Origin: Magnolia sinica
Taxonomy: Eukaryota; Streptophyta; Magnoliopsida; Magnoliales; Magnoliaceae
DNA length: 64,000 bases
Reading direction: 5' to 3'
NCBI RefSeq assembly: GCF_029962835.1
Contig: NC_080583.1
Coordinates: forward strand, 55,469,658-55,533,657
This document shows positions 34,550 through 46,116 of the stretch, one piece after another; positions within the stretch are counted from its first letter, which is position 1, and each line of letters opens with the position of its first letter. The notes beneath the pieces are model-generated. The model was not told where the DNA came from and ran no database searches. It worked only from the letters and a program-made list of their open reading frames with translations. The translations under genes and the position numbers were made by a program.

Positions 34550-35650
34550 AGCACAAGGCCGGGGTTGAGAATAAACCTACCGATCACCGAGTCTTAGGGT
34601 TGCATTACTCCAATCAATGATCGTAGAAGTCACTGGGTTTGATCGATTAAAGGAAGATTATCCTAGTTGTCTAGATTTTGCAGAGGTGTACACATCGTTG
34701 TTAGGTGGTTAGTCTAGGGTAGTAGTTTGTCTTGGTTAATGGGTTTTGTTTAGAGGCAATAGATTGTGTATATCCCGTACGTCCCTCCGTGACTTTCTTG
34801 TTTGGGAGTTTCATGTTAAAGGGATAGTTGGTCATTTTGCGCGTGATAAACTATTGCCCTTGTAGAGGAGCGTTTCTATTGGCCAAGTCTCAAGCGAGAC
34901 GTGGCTAACATTGTAGGGCAATGTATGACTTGTCAGCTGGCAAAGCAAAGAAAGCAGAATACATGATTATATACTCATTTGCCAGTTCCCCACACCCCAT
35001 GCGTTGATGTTAGTATGGATTTCGTGCTTGGGCTACCGTAGACGATAAAAAAAGCACGATTCCATCTTTGTGGTTGTGGACCATTTTTTGAGAATGGCCC
35101 ACTTCTTTCCATGTTCTAAAACGTCTGATGCCACTAACGTGGCTAAGATATTCTTTGGGGAGGTTGTTCGTCTACATGGTTTGTCGAAGACCATTGTGTC
35201 AGATAGAGATGTGCGATTTATTAGTAATTTTTCGAAAACTCTATGGCACATGATGGAACTAAGTTGCAGTTCTCTTAAACATACTATCCCTAGACTGATG
35301 GTCAAACAAAAGTTGTTAATCAAAGCTTAGGGAATCTGTTACGATGTCTGGTGGAAGACCATATTAGGACCTGGGATGCAGTTTTACCCGTAGCCGAGTT
35401 TGCATATAATAGTTCAATCAATAGATCCACATGAATGACTCCATTCAAGATAGTACTTGGGTATAAGCCTAGAACACCTTTAGATCTCATACCTATGTCT
35501 GTCTCATGTAGGCCATCTGAGTTTGCAGACGCATTTGCACGGTATATTCATGATTTGCATGGTGAGATCAGGAAGCACATTAATAGTAGTAATCAACATT
35601 ATAAACTCTCTGCAGATTCATATTGTAAGTTTTAAGGAGTTTTAGGTGGG
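34550..35650 (+). pseudogene. Gypsy integrase (broken)
   Basis: The linker after RNase H resumes at 34550. The HHCC zinc-binding region follows (histidines near 34810 and 34831, Cys-x2-Cys near 34925). In the catalytic core the first two acidic residues are visible (a Met-Asp-Phe segment near 35015, Ser-Asp-Arg-Asp near 35200). The third, a glutamate in the family, reads as lysine near 35305 (AAA). Stops interrupt the frame. Integrase inserts element DNA into the genome; this copy is inactive on the face of it. Confidence 0.82.
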
Positions 35651-35890
35651 CGACTACATCATGGTCCGCATTAGGCCCGAATGATTCCCACAGGGAACTG
35701 TGAGGAAATTGCATGCTCGCAGTGCAGGTCCATACAAAATTTTGACAAGAGTGAGCCATAATGCATATGTGGTAGATCTTCCATCTACCATGGGCATTAC
35801 TGTCACATTCAATGTGGAGGACCTTATGCCTTGTGACGGACCCACACATCCATCTTATAACTCTCCTGCAAACCTTTCTCTTATGATGTA
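35651..35890 (+). pseudogene. Gypsy integrase C-terminal part
   Basis: An open stretch beginning near 35700 reads as the segment following the integrase core (Lys-Leu-His-Ala-Arg...Gly-Pro-Tyr-Lys-Ile, ending in Phe-Asn-Val-Glu-Asp-Leu). This region is typical of several plant gypsy lineages. No chromodomain follows before the stop at 35889. Confidence 0.7.
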
Positions 35891-36844
35891 GAGCGGGTCG
35901 CAGACACTTTCATGTCCAAGATGGATCAAAGAAGGCCCGATAGGAGGCAGAAGTCATCAAGACCGTCAGAACCTTAAAACAGGCACATCTTGCAAACCGA
36001 AATGAGTTACTCGACGTACCATACGTGATTTTGGGGTAGGACGAGCTACTTTAGCCAACCAACCCTGCTATGCTGGGTTGCCCACGCCGAATTTGCGAGA
36101 TTCCATCATATCGACGGTCGAATTCCATGTTTATTTCCGTTTTTTCTATTTTTAGTAAGTTTTAGTTTGATTATAACTCTTCATCGGTTGGGCTTTAGGA
36201 GTTTTGTCCAACATTAAAAGTGCTTAGAATAATTAGGAGAATAATGTGGTTAAGCCACATAGGACACTTACTATAAAAAGTAAATTTACTATTTATAGTA
36301 AGTTGCGAATTTTAGGGAGTTTTAGTTGTAGTTTAATTCCGAAATTTCTTCCAAGGCTTGGTATCCCTATTTAAGGGGTTGTAGACTTGTTTATTTCATT
36401 CATGAATCAATTTTCAAAATTTCATGAATACTATTTCTATTTTCTTGCTTTTTCCTCGTGGATTCGGAGTAGTTATCCTTGAGGAAGACGGTGATCGACC
36501 TCATCACGATCCCTGCATCATCTTACCCCTCATGATGGTGTCCCTGACCCCGACCCCAGCCCCAGCCCTAGCCCATGGCCTTTGCCAGACCCTGCTTCCC
36601 ACCTCTTGCTTTCTCTTCCATCACTACTTGGACGGAAAGAAGAGATTGAGGATGTTCTAGGCCACCAAGCGGTCTCTACTCACCATGGAGGATATCAAAA
36701 ATACCTTGTGAAATGAAAGGCCAGGCCCGAGTCAGACAACACTTGGATTGCAGAGGTAGAGTTCCAACACATTGATCCTGACCTCCTCGAGCACTACCAC
36801 AGTTCTATTTCACCAGTGACGAATTCTTTTCAGCCGGTGAGAGT
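35891..36844 (+). other. Gypsy 3' untranslated region
   Basis: Non-coding sequence between integrase and the 3' LTR. A good polypurine tract is not evident right before 36845 (GGTGAGAGT only). Confidence 0.6.
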
Positions 36845-38135
36845 TGATGGAGATATCAGAGGACCTACTCTAGTATACCAGAGGCGACCACCGACATCAA
36901 TGCAACCCTCTCTTTGGATGGGAAACGAGTTCTAGATGGGGCTTGTTGGACCACTTTGAAGACCCCACATGAATTGGACATGCACCAGGAAGACCCACAT
37001 TGGGATGTTGCATGTGGGCTGCTTAGGAGACATTTTTAGTCATAAGTTTTTATTTTTGTGTCGATCCAACTATTGGATCTTGTCGATCGGACCATTGGGC
37101 CGCCAAATCTTCTAGATCTGGGCCCCTTGGGCCCTGATCTTGCTTTATTCTTGTTTTTGTGTGTGGTTATTTTAGGATTTATTAGATGGTTGGGATTGCA
37201 CTTAGGTGTTTTAGTGTGCTTATTTTGGATTACGGGCCCGGACACTTAAAGTGGATGATAATTTTGGTATTTTTGATATATAAGCAAGGTGTATTTTTTT
37301 TTTTTAATCCTATTGGTGTTTGGAGTAAAAGAAAACAAAAGACTTGTCTCTCTTGAGAAAAGCCCTCCTTCATCTTCCTTTAGAGTTTGTGAGAAAACCC
37401 TCCATTCCAATTGGTTTGTGGAAGGGCTAAAAGATTGCTTGGTGGTGGACTTATCCAAAGTTCTCTTCTTACTCTTTCTCTTCTCCAACAAGGTGCACAA
37501 CTCTCTTCACTTTTCTTCTTCTCCCTTTTTCAACGACTCCTCTAAAACCAAAACCCTTTCATCCCACATCCATTTTTTAAACCTTTCCCCATCAAAACCC
37601 AACCATCCATCGAACCCACACGCACATCCGTACGAACCATCCTTACGGACAGCCCTATCCCCTCGTTTTTTGCATCATCTTTTTCCTTACATCATCCTCT
37701 ACACCCTTTTGCAAACCCTAGCATCATTCTTAAACCTAAAACCGCAATCCCCAATTTCCTAAAACCATAAGTCCATAATTCCCAACAATCCCCAAACCTC
37801 GATTCTCGATTTCCAAAACCTCCTTCAAAAAATCTGATTTTCAAACAAACCCATTTTCCCCAAATCTGATTTTTATAGTGCCATTGTTTATTCATGTGAA
37901 TGTTGCCCTACCTATGCTAGATTGGAAGTCTCAACTTCCAAGTGGGCCTCTCTTGTAATATTTTATACTTTCATGCACCGTGTATGTGATATAGCCCAGG
38001 CCCATTGAGTTGTTAATCTGAATTTTCATAACTTATAATGTGGATGTGCTTGATTTTACTTGTTGAACGCTTAAATTGATACATAGTTTGATCTCACATC
38101 ATTCATCCTATGCTAGTTTCACTCATCCTACATCA
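36845..38135 (+). repeat. 3' LTR of the gypsy element
   Basis: 1291 bp, TGATG...CATCA, direct repeat of 27217-28511 with many substitutions and small indels. A TATATAAGC box lies at about 37276. Confidence 0.92.
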
Positions 38136-38236
38136 CTTTTGCTCTATTGTTTGCCCGCTATCGACTTATCACTGTTACGGCTACTGTTCCTAGCCTCCTT
38201 TGGTTGCTGTTCATGCAGATCATTTGGATTCTCTAA

Positions 38237-38454
38237 GGGCCCGTTTTGGATACCACCAAATAAGTTAACTTTTCTACTTACAATAGTAGATAAGTAACTT
38301 ATTCGAGATAAGTGAGTTTGGCTTATAATCAATTATCAGTAGCTTTTTTTAATTTAAAGTTACTTAATCACTTCAGTTTAATAACTAGAAATCTAGATGA
38401 GCTACTTAAGGCATAAGTAGCTTATCTTTCGTAACTTACAATCCAAATGCCCCC
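38237..38454. mobile_element. Tourist-like (PIF/Harbinger) MITE
   Basis: 218 bp with ends GGGCCCGTTTTGGAT and, inverted, GGGGGCATTTGGAT. It is flanked by TAA at 38234-38236 and 38455-38457. A 3-bp TAA duplication with G-rich GTTTGG ends is characteristic of Tourist/Harbinger MITEs. The interior is A/T-rich with AAGTTACTT/AAGTAACTT palindromic pieces. Confidence 0.75.
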
Positions 38455-38457
38455 TAA

Positions 38458-39080
38458 GGGTTGTCTGGATGATTGTAAAGTTTTGAGTTGTAAACACTTA
38501 ACACCTGAAAGAGTTAAGGTGTAAAGTGTTTACAGTCTGTCTTGTTTGTCTTTAAGCTATAAACTGTTTAAAGGTAAACGGTTGTCTGTGTTTGGATCAC
38601 ATGTAGAGTTTTACAACCTATAATGGATTACTCACACCGGACAAAGCTTGGAGAGGTAAATCCCTATAAAACTTCAAATGACATATAAGGGCTTCATTTA
38701 AGATGGATCATTAGGTTGAATTCATCTTAATAAAGCCCGGAGCCGATCCTTACACTAAACTAAGCATTAGGTGGGCCACAGAAGTGGCCCACCAATTCAA
38801 ATGTCTTTTATAAGGAGAAACTATTGAATATAGATAGTTAATTATAAACTATCATCAAATTAATAGCAAAGAGACCAATACAACAAGAGTTCACAGTCAA
38901 CCCAGAAAACAAGAGGGCAAATAATTCCCAACCAATAGCTTCTGGCCTGACGGATTATGTTCCACAAGCATTGACGGTTTCGATCATTGAACCATTGCCC
39001 CACTTGTTCAAACTGAACCTTTATATTGTATAAAGTTACAAGAGTCTACTAAAGGACTCATTTGATCCTCTGGCAGAGTA
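38458..39080. other. Non-coding stretch, no gene seen
   Basis: Begins with GGGTTGTCTGGATG and contains TGTAAAGTGTTTACAGTC-type inverted phrases (about 38460-38600), perhaps another small MITE. Nothing coding is recognised. Confidence 0.45.
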
Positions 39081-39088
39081 TGTATGAC

Positions 39089-41181
39089 CAGTGTTCGAAA
39101 TATCGATACTATTGGCCGATATTATCGTTATCGCACCCCTGTGAGACGATACACTCGCGATAACCCCTGGAAGATACCAAAAAACCCAAAATCTAGATAT
39201 TGGCCGATATATCGTTGATATCGCACGATATTTCGACGATATCGCGCGATTTCCTCTCCATTATTGTCGGACATCGACGTCATCATCCGAAAAAATCGGG
39301 AAAAAAAATTAGAGGGTGGATTTCGGTACCTGTAGAAGAGCGCCATGATCGGAAGCTTCCATTTGGTGGGCCATTCGAATTGAAGCGTCGTTCCTAGGTT
39401 ACCACAAATAAAATCTCTGATTTTGGAGAGAAATCCGGAGACATCCCTGTCGATACGATGAGATTTGGGAGAAATTTTAGGGTTCCGGCTTCCGGAACCC
39501 TCTGCTTAAAAATGAAGGTCGTTCGAGCCTTTTTTTTATCGAAATTGAGTACCGTACACCACCGAGCTAACTATGTGTTGACGTCACCAAGTTCTGTGGG
39601 TCCCATTATGAGGTATGTGTTATATCCAGACCGTTTGTCCATTTGGCGAGCTCTTCGTAAGGCTTTAGCCGAAAAATAAGACAGATCCAAAGATCAACTG
39701 GACCACACTACAAACAGCAGTGGTAGATTGAACGTCTACCAATGAAACCCTTTTGGGGGTCACGGAAGTTTTGGATCAATATGATATTTATTTTTCCTCT
39801 TCATCCAAGTCTGTGTGACCTAATCAACAGATTGGATGGCAAATAAACATTATGGTGGGCCCTACGAATGTATTAATGGTGAGAATCAGTCCCCCACTGC
39901 TATTTGTGGTGTGGTCCACTTGAGCTTTGGATATGACTCATTTTTGGGTTCATGATCTAAAATGATCTCTCCAAATGCATGAACGGTGTAGATATAATAA
40001 ATACATTATTGTGGGGCCATGCAACTCTGAAATGTTTGCACAACTTGAGCTCGAGGAGCGTCAGCGCCGTACACGGATTTCCTGCTAAAGCCTTCCGCAG
40101 GAAGTTCTTGCACTTGAAATCTTAGTGGGGCCTACTATGATGTTTGTGAGGAATCCACTTCGTCTATCCGTTTTGTGAGATCATTTTAGGACATGGAGTA
40201 AAAAATGAGTAGGATCTAATACTCAAGTGTGCCAAAAATGTGAGGATCGAACATCCACACTTGAAATATTCGTGGGGCCACATAAGTTTTGAATCAGACT
40301 AATATTTGTATTTTCAATTCATCCGTGTAGGAATAACGTTATGAACGGTATGGATGGCATGTTAACATGACTGTCGACCCAGGGAGGTTTCAACGGTAGC
40401 AATTTTCCTACCCACCTTTTCCTTTAGTGCGGCCCACTTTAGTCTTGGATGCTGCTCATTTTTGCTCTCAAGTGCTAAAATGATCTCAAAAAACGAATGG
40501 ACGAGGTGGATTTCTTACAAACATCACAGTGGGCCCCACCTAGGTTTCGAGCGAAGGAACTTGGCAGGAAATCTGCGTACGATCAGCGCCCCACTCCCAG
40601 TGTGGTGGGAAGTGGATCCCCTAGTGAGCAGTGTACTTTGTAAACTTTGTGGGCCCACTATAATTCATGTATTTTATCCACTCCGTCCATCCATTTTACC
40701 AGATAATTTTATGGTTTGAATGAAGAGAAAAAACTATTATTAGCTTGATCCAAAACTTTTGTGGCCCACTAATGGTCAATCACCATTGTTTCCTATGGTA
40801 TGGTCTACCTAATTATTGGATCTGTTTTATTTTTTGGATAATGTCCTGAAATGATATGGAAAAACGGATGGATGGGGTTGATACTGAATATAGTTGTCTT
40901 AGTTCAATCAGACAACGCATAGCTTAGGACCCTATACAAAGGAAATCTATTATGTATACTTCTTTTTTGAAACTTTATGATTTAAAAGTGTGTATTAAGG
41001 GCCTTTTTAACAATCCCCAAAGTTTCATTAAAAAATTCAACCATTTTCCCAATGTTTCCCCATGTTTCCCAAAAAGTGCGATAAACTATGCGATACAAAT
41101 GATATATCCCGTGCGATAACCAATATGTATTTGTATCCCAAGGGTGCGATATGTTGTGCGATACCGTTATTTCGAACACTG
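39089..41181 (-). mobile_element. Non-autonomous hAT transposon A (CAGTGTTCG family)
   Basis: The ends are CAGTGTTCGAAATATCG and CGTTATTTCGAACACTG, inverted to each other. A perfect 8-bp TSD, TGTATGAC, lies at 39081-39088 and 41182-41189. Both features define hAT elements. Its left end matches the right end of the element at 42082-45002 and vice versa, so the two lie in opposite orientation. CGATAT/ATATCG motifs are dense in the first ~170 bp. The interior carries a leader-like stretch (about 39310-39500) and several copies of the dispersed GGGCCCAC repeat (39592-41000). There is no transposase. Strand is set by comparison with the coding relative at 58538-60871. Confidence 0.88.
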
Positions 41182-41189
41182 TGTATGAC

Positions 41190-42073
41190 GGATGATACAT
41201 GGACACTTGCTTTTGTAGATGTGACACATATATAACTTAAATTAGCCTGTCCAAATCAAGGAAACCACTATGGATAGTTTATAAGCCTAAAATGATATTT
41301 TCTCTCTCGAAAAAAAAGAAGCCTAAAATGATATTTGTTCACTGATTTTAGTCTTTGCTTTATGAAGATCTGTATGTTGAATTTGAACTGTTTATTTAGT
41401 TTTATGTTGACCGCCATTAACTATCATCACTGGAGTATTCAAACCCGTGATTCAATATAAAAATTGTTTCATGAATCATCTAAAGTGTGCCCCACTATTT
41501 GGATGTTTTAATATGAGGTTATCATACGCCACGTTTTCGATTTATTAGTGCCCCAGGATTGGACAACTTTCCTCTGGCCTTTTCCCAAGTCTTTTGGGAA
41601 GTGGTAAGTGCGACATAGTTGCCTTCCTGATGTAGTGCCCTCCTCCCCTTCATTACCCTAATCCCTAAGAAAGATGGCGCAATTAGTTTGAAGGAGGCAG
41701 ATTAGTCTAATTGGTAGTCCATATAAAATTCTTGAAAAAAATTCTAGCACAGAGAAAACCATTTTAACTGGGTCAGGTGGTGATACTGTTCAAACAAGCA
41801 AGCAAGGTGTTTCTATATGTTGGTGCAACTTCCCATGGTTTGTCTCATGAAGATACATAATCTGTGCATGAAATGGAAATAATAATGCTATAAATAAAAA
41901 AGCAAAAAAGTGACTGTGTGGTTGTAACTTGTAACCATCTAATCTACTTATCTGGGTTGGTTTGATTGGATTTCATGAGATGTAACTTGTTAGTGTCTGT
42001 TTTGGTATGCTGAAACAGCGAACTGGCGTAGACCATTCGTTCCCCACACATTCCTCTTTTTGGTTTTACAATG
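41190..42073. other. Spacer between two hAT elements, with a LINE fragment
   Basis: Apart from the LINE reverse-transcriptase fragment listed at 41529-41750, no gene is seen. Confidence 0.5.
41529..41750 (+). pseudogene. L1-type LINE reverse-transcriptase fragment
   Basis: In frame the sequence reads Ala-Pro-Gly-Leu-Asp-Asn-Phe-Pro and then, after a stop and frame shift, Phe-Ile-Thr-Leu-Ile-Pro-Lys-Lys-Asp-Gly. These are two adjoining landmarks of plant L1 ORF2 reverse transcriptase. The following Pro-Tyr-Lys-Ile-Leu also fits. The fragment covers only ~70 codons and carries several stops. Confidence 0.75.
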
Positions 42074-43437
42074 GTTGGGACCAGTGTTTGAAATATCGGT
42101 ATCGCGCTATGTATCGCACCCTTAGGATACAGATATGTATCGGTTATCACACGGGATATATCGTTTGTATCATATATCGCGCTTTTTGGGAAACATGGGG
42201 AAACATGGGGAAACGTTAGGAAAATGGTTGAATTTTTTAATGAAACTTCAGGAATTGTTAAAAAAGACATTAATATACACTTTCAAATCATAATATCTCA
42301 AAAAAGAAATGCCCATATTAGGTTTCATTTGTATAGGGTCCTAAGCCATTCGTTGTTTGATTGAACAATGCAACTATATTCAAATTGAATGCATAACATT
42401 TATAAATGTACCAAAACATGTATGATCTACACTAGTGCACACTAATGCATGAGATCTGCATCGTTCATAACAATAGGGTGAGCCCAGGAAGGTTTTCAAT
42501 GGTAAGTATTCATTCCCACTGTCTTGCTGTAGTGGGGGCCACTTGAACTCCAGATCCACCTCACTAGTGGGCCCTGGCCCATGTCCACATCCAGTGGACC
42601 TGATCAATGGTTGGATGTCAAACAGACACCATGGTGGGCCCCAGGAAGTTTTCAACGATAAGGTGTTTAAACACCACTTTTTCGGACCATGTTTCGTATA
42701 GTGTGATCCACATGAAGCCTCATTGGTGCACCATTGTTTGGGACCGTACATATAAGGCAGCATTTGGGACCATATAAGGCAACCTGCAAATAAACTTAAT
42801 TGGTGGACCACTATTTCTTACAGCGTGGTCCACTTGAAACTTGTATCTGCTTCATTTTTTGGACCATGCCCTAAACTAATATGTAAAAATAGATGGCGGC
42901 GTGGATATGCAATGCATAGGGAAAACACAAATATCACCTTGATCCAAAACATTGGTGGCCTGTAAGAATTTTTCAACACTAGTTGTTCAATTCACACTGT
43001 TTCCGTTGGTGTGGTCCACTTGAGCTTTGGATATGCTTCATCTTTGGGGCCACCATCCAACTATTTTCAAAGCACATTTTAAGGCATGATCCAAAAAATG
43101 AAGCATGCCCAAATCTTAAGTAGACCACACAAATATGATCTAAAGCTTTTGTGGCCTACAATAAGTTTTTAATGGTCAATTACTACTATTTCCTATACTA
43201 TGGACCGTTTGAGATTTGGATGTGCTTTATTTTTTAGATCACACCCTAAAATAAGTTTTCAATACAGATGAATGGTGCGGATGTAGTCACATACATCAAG
43301 GTGGGCCCCATGGGTCCCACACTCCTTGGTGGATCCATAGTCTCACCAAATCAGCTCCCACTTCTGATGGAGTTGGGTAGTATCCAATCCACGCATGCGA
43401 CATGAAAGATCCGCAATGTGGGTGGGACCCTGACTAT

Positions 43438-43859
43438 GGGCCCCACCATGATGTATGTGTTATATCCACACTGTCTATCCATTTGGAGACATCTTTTTAG
43501 GGCATGAGCTAAAGAATGAGACCGATCGAAAGCTTAAGTGAACCCTACTGGGGAAAATTGTAGGGGAAATGACACCCACCATTGAAACCTTCCTAAAGCC
43601 CACCATGACGTTTATTTGAGAACCAACATGTTCATAAGTTCACACAGATATGGACGAAGGGAAAACACAAATATCAACTTGATCGAAAACTTTCGTGGCC
43701 CCCTAGAATTTTTTAATGGTAGGCGTTCAATCCCCACTGTTTTCTGTGGTGGGGTCCACTTGAACTTTGGATCGGCCTCATTCTTTGGCTCATGCCCTAA
43801 AATGATATCTCAAAATGGATGGACGATGTGGATGTAACACATACACCATGGTGGGGCCC
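43438..43859. repeat. Complete copy of the dispersed ~430-bp family inside hAT B
   Basis: The left end GGGCCCCACCATGATGTATG and the inverted right end GGGCCCCACCATGGTGTATG agree for about 47 bp. Body phrases (CATTGAAACCTTCCTA, ATCAACTTGATCGAAAAC, GGGGTCCACTTGAACTTTGG) match other copies in the window. Length 422 bp. Confidence 0.72.
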
Positions 43860-44419
43860 ATGGAAACATAGTTTGATTACTTTTTAGGGAGAGGATTAGA
43901 TGCAGCCCCGGCTTGACTCAAGACGGTGTGCCACTTATGGTGGGGCCCACCTTGGTATATTTATTGTATATCCAAGCCATCCATATGTGTTTACAAATCA
44001 TTCTAAGGCGTGAGCCCAAAAATAAAGCAGATTTAAATATCAGGTGGACCATATCGTAGGAAATAGTGGTGATGGCTCATTAAAACTTATGAATGGGTCA
44101 CAAAAGTTTTTGATCAACCTAATATTTGTTATTTTCCCTTCATCCACGTTTCCGTGACCTTATCAATAGGTTGAGATGACAAATAAACATTACAGTGGGC
44201 ATTAGCAAGTTTCTAATGGTGGAGGTTCAAATATCATTCTTTCTTAGAGTATGGTCCACTTGAGATTTGGATCTAATTCATTTTTAAGATCATGCCATAA
44301 AATAATTTGAAAAAATGTATGGACGACACAGATATATAATACATGCATCGATGTGGGCCCCACTATAAGGGCCGCGTTGTATTTGGTGTGGCCAAGTCAC
44401 ACCAAATAAACTCCCTTAA

Positions 44420-44736
44420 TTACGGTAGAGAGCGAGAGAGTTCTTCGAAACTCTCTTCTTCTCCGTTAAAGCCGTGAATGCGCAAGCCCTCCTGCGTCAT
44501 CTAGAGACTTCGAATTTGTTAAAATCCCAAAAATCCCTCCCTAATTTCATCTTCGTTTTTTTTTTTTTTCAAAATCCAACCCAAATCCTCATAAACCTTG
44601 GCGGAAATCTAGTTTCCTTTCGAAGCAATTCTCTTTGAAGAATAAAAAAGGAGTTTTAGGTTTTCTTACATGATCTGGCGCTGTCGATCGTGATTGGCAC
44701 ACCAAATCCATGCAGATCTTGAGTAACAAGGTTAGA
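44420..44736 (+). promoter_or_regulatory. Leader-like stretch with a splice-donor context inside hAT B
   Basis: C/T-rich sequence (CTCTCTTCTTCTCCGTTAAA near 44450, then AAAATCCCAAAAATCCCTCC) runs to GAGTAACAAG|GTTAGAGAG at about 44730. That is a good plant donor. It lies wholly within the transposon and points at the ligase exon, so it could serve as an alternative first exon. The analogous part of element A also has a leader-like stretch facing its own end, so it may simply be transposon sequence. Confidence 0.3.
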
Positions 44737-45010
44737 GAGATTTTTTCCCATATATATTTTTAGTTTCTTCCAATTTCGACAGATATCGATTGATATCTAG
44801 ATCATAAACAAAGAAAAATCCATGATATCATGCGATAAATCGCTGATAAAATGTGATATCTTTGATATATCGCGCAATATCATGAATTTTTATTTATTTT
44901 TTATTTATTTATTTTTTGTGCGTGTGTACTCCTGGGCAGTTTCGTATCGCTGGACCGCGATACCGATAATATCGGCCAATAGTATTGATACTGCGAACAC
45001 TGGTTGGGAC

Positions 45011-46004
45011 ACACGCAAAAAGCATCCCTATCTTTGGACAGTTTGATTATTTTCAAAATTTCGATGTTGGATGCTCATGTAATTGGGATAGAACCTGATT
45101 TATTTCTTTCTATTTATAGAATTATTATTCATGCAATTGGAAGAGGAGTTTCATTTATTTCTTTCCATTTTTCGTTTCACCATTGTTCATCATCATTGTC
45201 AGAGCCTTGTCCCAAATATTTGGGATTGGTTGTATTAATCTATTCTCACCAATCATTCCCATCTTTAGTTCCATGATCCTTCTAACTAGGTGTTGCTTCC
45301 GCTTCAAAGCGAGCTTTGGATTCATGATCCTGCTACCGTTTCCTAGCTTTTTATACTTGGTAACGTTTTGAAACAAAACCTTCCCCACTCCCGCACCCGA
45401 ATCTCTTGCCACTTCACTTTACATTCATGCAACTATATTCCCGTCTAAGGTCCTATCCTTGGTAAGTGAGCAAGCTCATATCCCTTCTTTTCAGACCCTT
45501 CCACCCTAATCAATATTCCCCTTGTTACTGATGCCGTGTTCAGTTTCCTTGCCAATGACTATGCTCATGGGATGTACTTTCACTAAGTGATTTTTCTTCT
45601 TTACTTGGTTTCCGATGCAGGACAATTAACCACTTGCTCTAAAAGCTTGAACTGATAGAGCATGGCAAATTAATCCCTTTATCTCATAGCCCAGGCCCCA
45701 AATCCATGCGTTAGGTCTTTGGCTGAACGCTCCTCGTGGGCCCCAAATCCATGGGCTCCGCCTCACACGAGCCACCCACCTCACACGGGCCCCAAATCCT
45801 GTTTCAAATTTCATTCTAGTAGAATAACCATGTAAACTGCAAAGATATGCTCACAATCTTTCCATTTCATTTGGGTCATGTCTATATGAGATGTTTTTGT
45901 GATGACTCAAAAGCAATCCACATTACATAGCTTTTCTTATATTAATTAATTGATTTATCAGTTGCTCACACCAACTTTTGCTTCAATTTAATTCTATTTT
46001 GCAG
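45011..46004. other. Upstream region / probable 5' intron of the ligase gene
   Basis: No coding region is seen. Near 45195-45235 the minus strand reads CCCAAATATTTGGGACAAGG followed by a GATGATGA tail, a 3' end shared by plant RTE LINEs and Au-type SINEs. Strong donor-like (CTTG|GTAAGTGAG, about 45461) and acceptor-like (GATGCAG, about 45620) sites suggest untranslated exons, but they cannot be confirmed by eye. The stretch ends at the acceptor TTTTGCAG (45997-46004). Confidence 0.4.
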
Positions 46005-46116
46005 GGTGCAAGGCTTATTTAAGGTTTGAAAGGAATGTATTAGATGTGACAAGCTGTTCAGATTGAAATATCTGTCAGAACCTTTTATATTTCAAGTGAA
46101 AAGCATATTTGCTCTA
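46005..46116 (+). other. 5' UTR part of the ligase exon
   Basis: It lies between the acceptor TTTTGCAG (ending 46004) and the chosen start at 46117. The frame stays open upstream to an ATG at 46063, but the 18 extra residues are unlike the family N-terminus. Confidence 0.6.

Larger units (their letters stand above)
27217..38135 (+). mobile_element. Ty3/gypsy LTR retrotransposon, full length but defective
   Basis: LTRs at 27217-28511 and 36845-38135 both begin TGATG and end CATCA. A perfect 5-bp TSD, CTTTT, lies at 27212-27216 and 38136-38140. Internal order is PBS, gag, protease, reverse transcriptase, RNase H, integrase, which is Ty3/gypsy order. The two LTRs differ by many substitutions and small indels, suggesting an old insertion. 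Coding parts carry stops and frameshifts. Gag-protease is duplicated in tandem, and RNase H is interrupted by a solo LTR and by a hAT-like element. No chromodomain is evident after integrase. The element cannot be autonomous as it stands. Confidence 0.93.
42082..45002 (+). mobile_element. Non-autonomous hAT transposon B (CAGTGTTTG family)
   Basis: The left end CAGTGTTTGAAATATCGG and the inverted right end CAGTGTTCGCAGTATC form the TIRs. A perfect 8-bp TSD, GTTGGGAC, lies at 42074-42081 and 45003-45010. The left 340 bp match the left part of the coding relative at 58538-58870 (shared landmarks GGGAAACAT, AATGAAACTTCAGG and TGTTAAAAAAGACATTAATA). The interior (42440-44380) is a series of dispersed GGGCCCAC repeats. 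A leader-like stretch lies at 44420-44736. It ends about 1 kb before the ligase exon and could influence that gene's expression. Strand is given opposite to element A. Confidence 0.88.

Noticed and set aside
37289..37762. 157-codon open frame
   Set aside because: It lies wholly inside the 3' LTR of the gypsy element, and the 5' LTR copy does not keep the frame.
27217..38135. Endogenous pararetrovirus instead of a retrotransposon
   Set aside because: Paired LTRs, PBS, 5-bp TSD and integrase are present, and no movement-protein or coat features are seen; gene order is Ty3/gypsy.
45155..45412. 85-codon minus-strand frame upstream of the ligase
   Set aside because: It overlaps a SINE/RTE-like 3' tail and shows no protein domain.
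46063..46116. Upstream ATG of the ligase frame (18 extra residues)
   Set aside because: The family N-terminus starts at the ATG at 46117; the extra residues look like 5' UTR reading after the splice acceptor.
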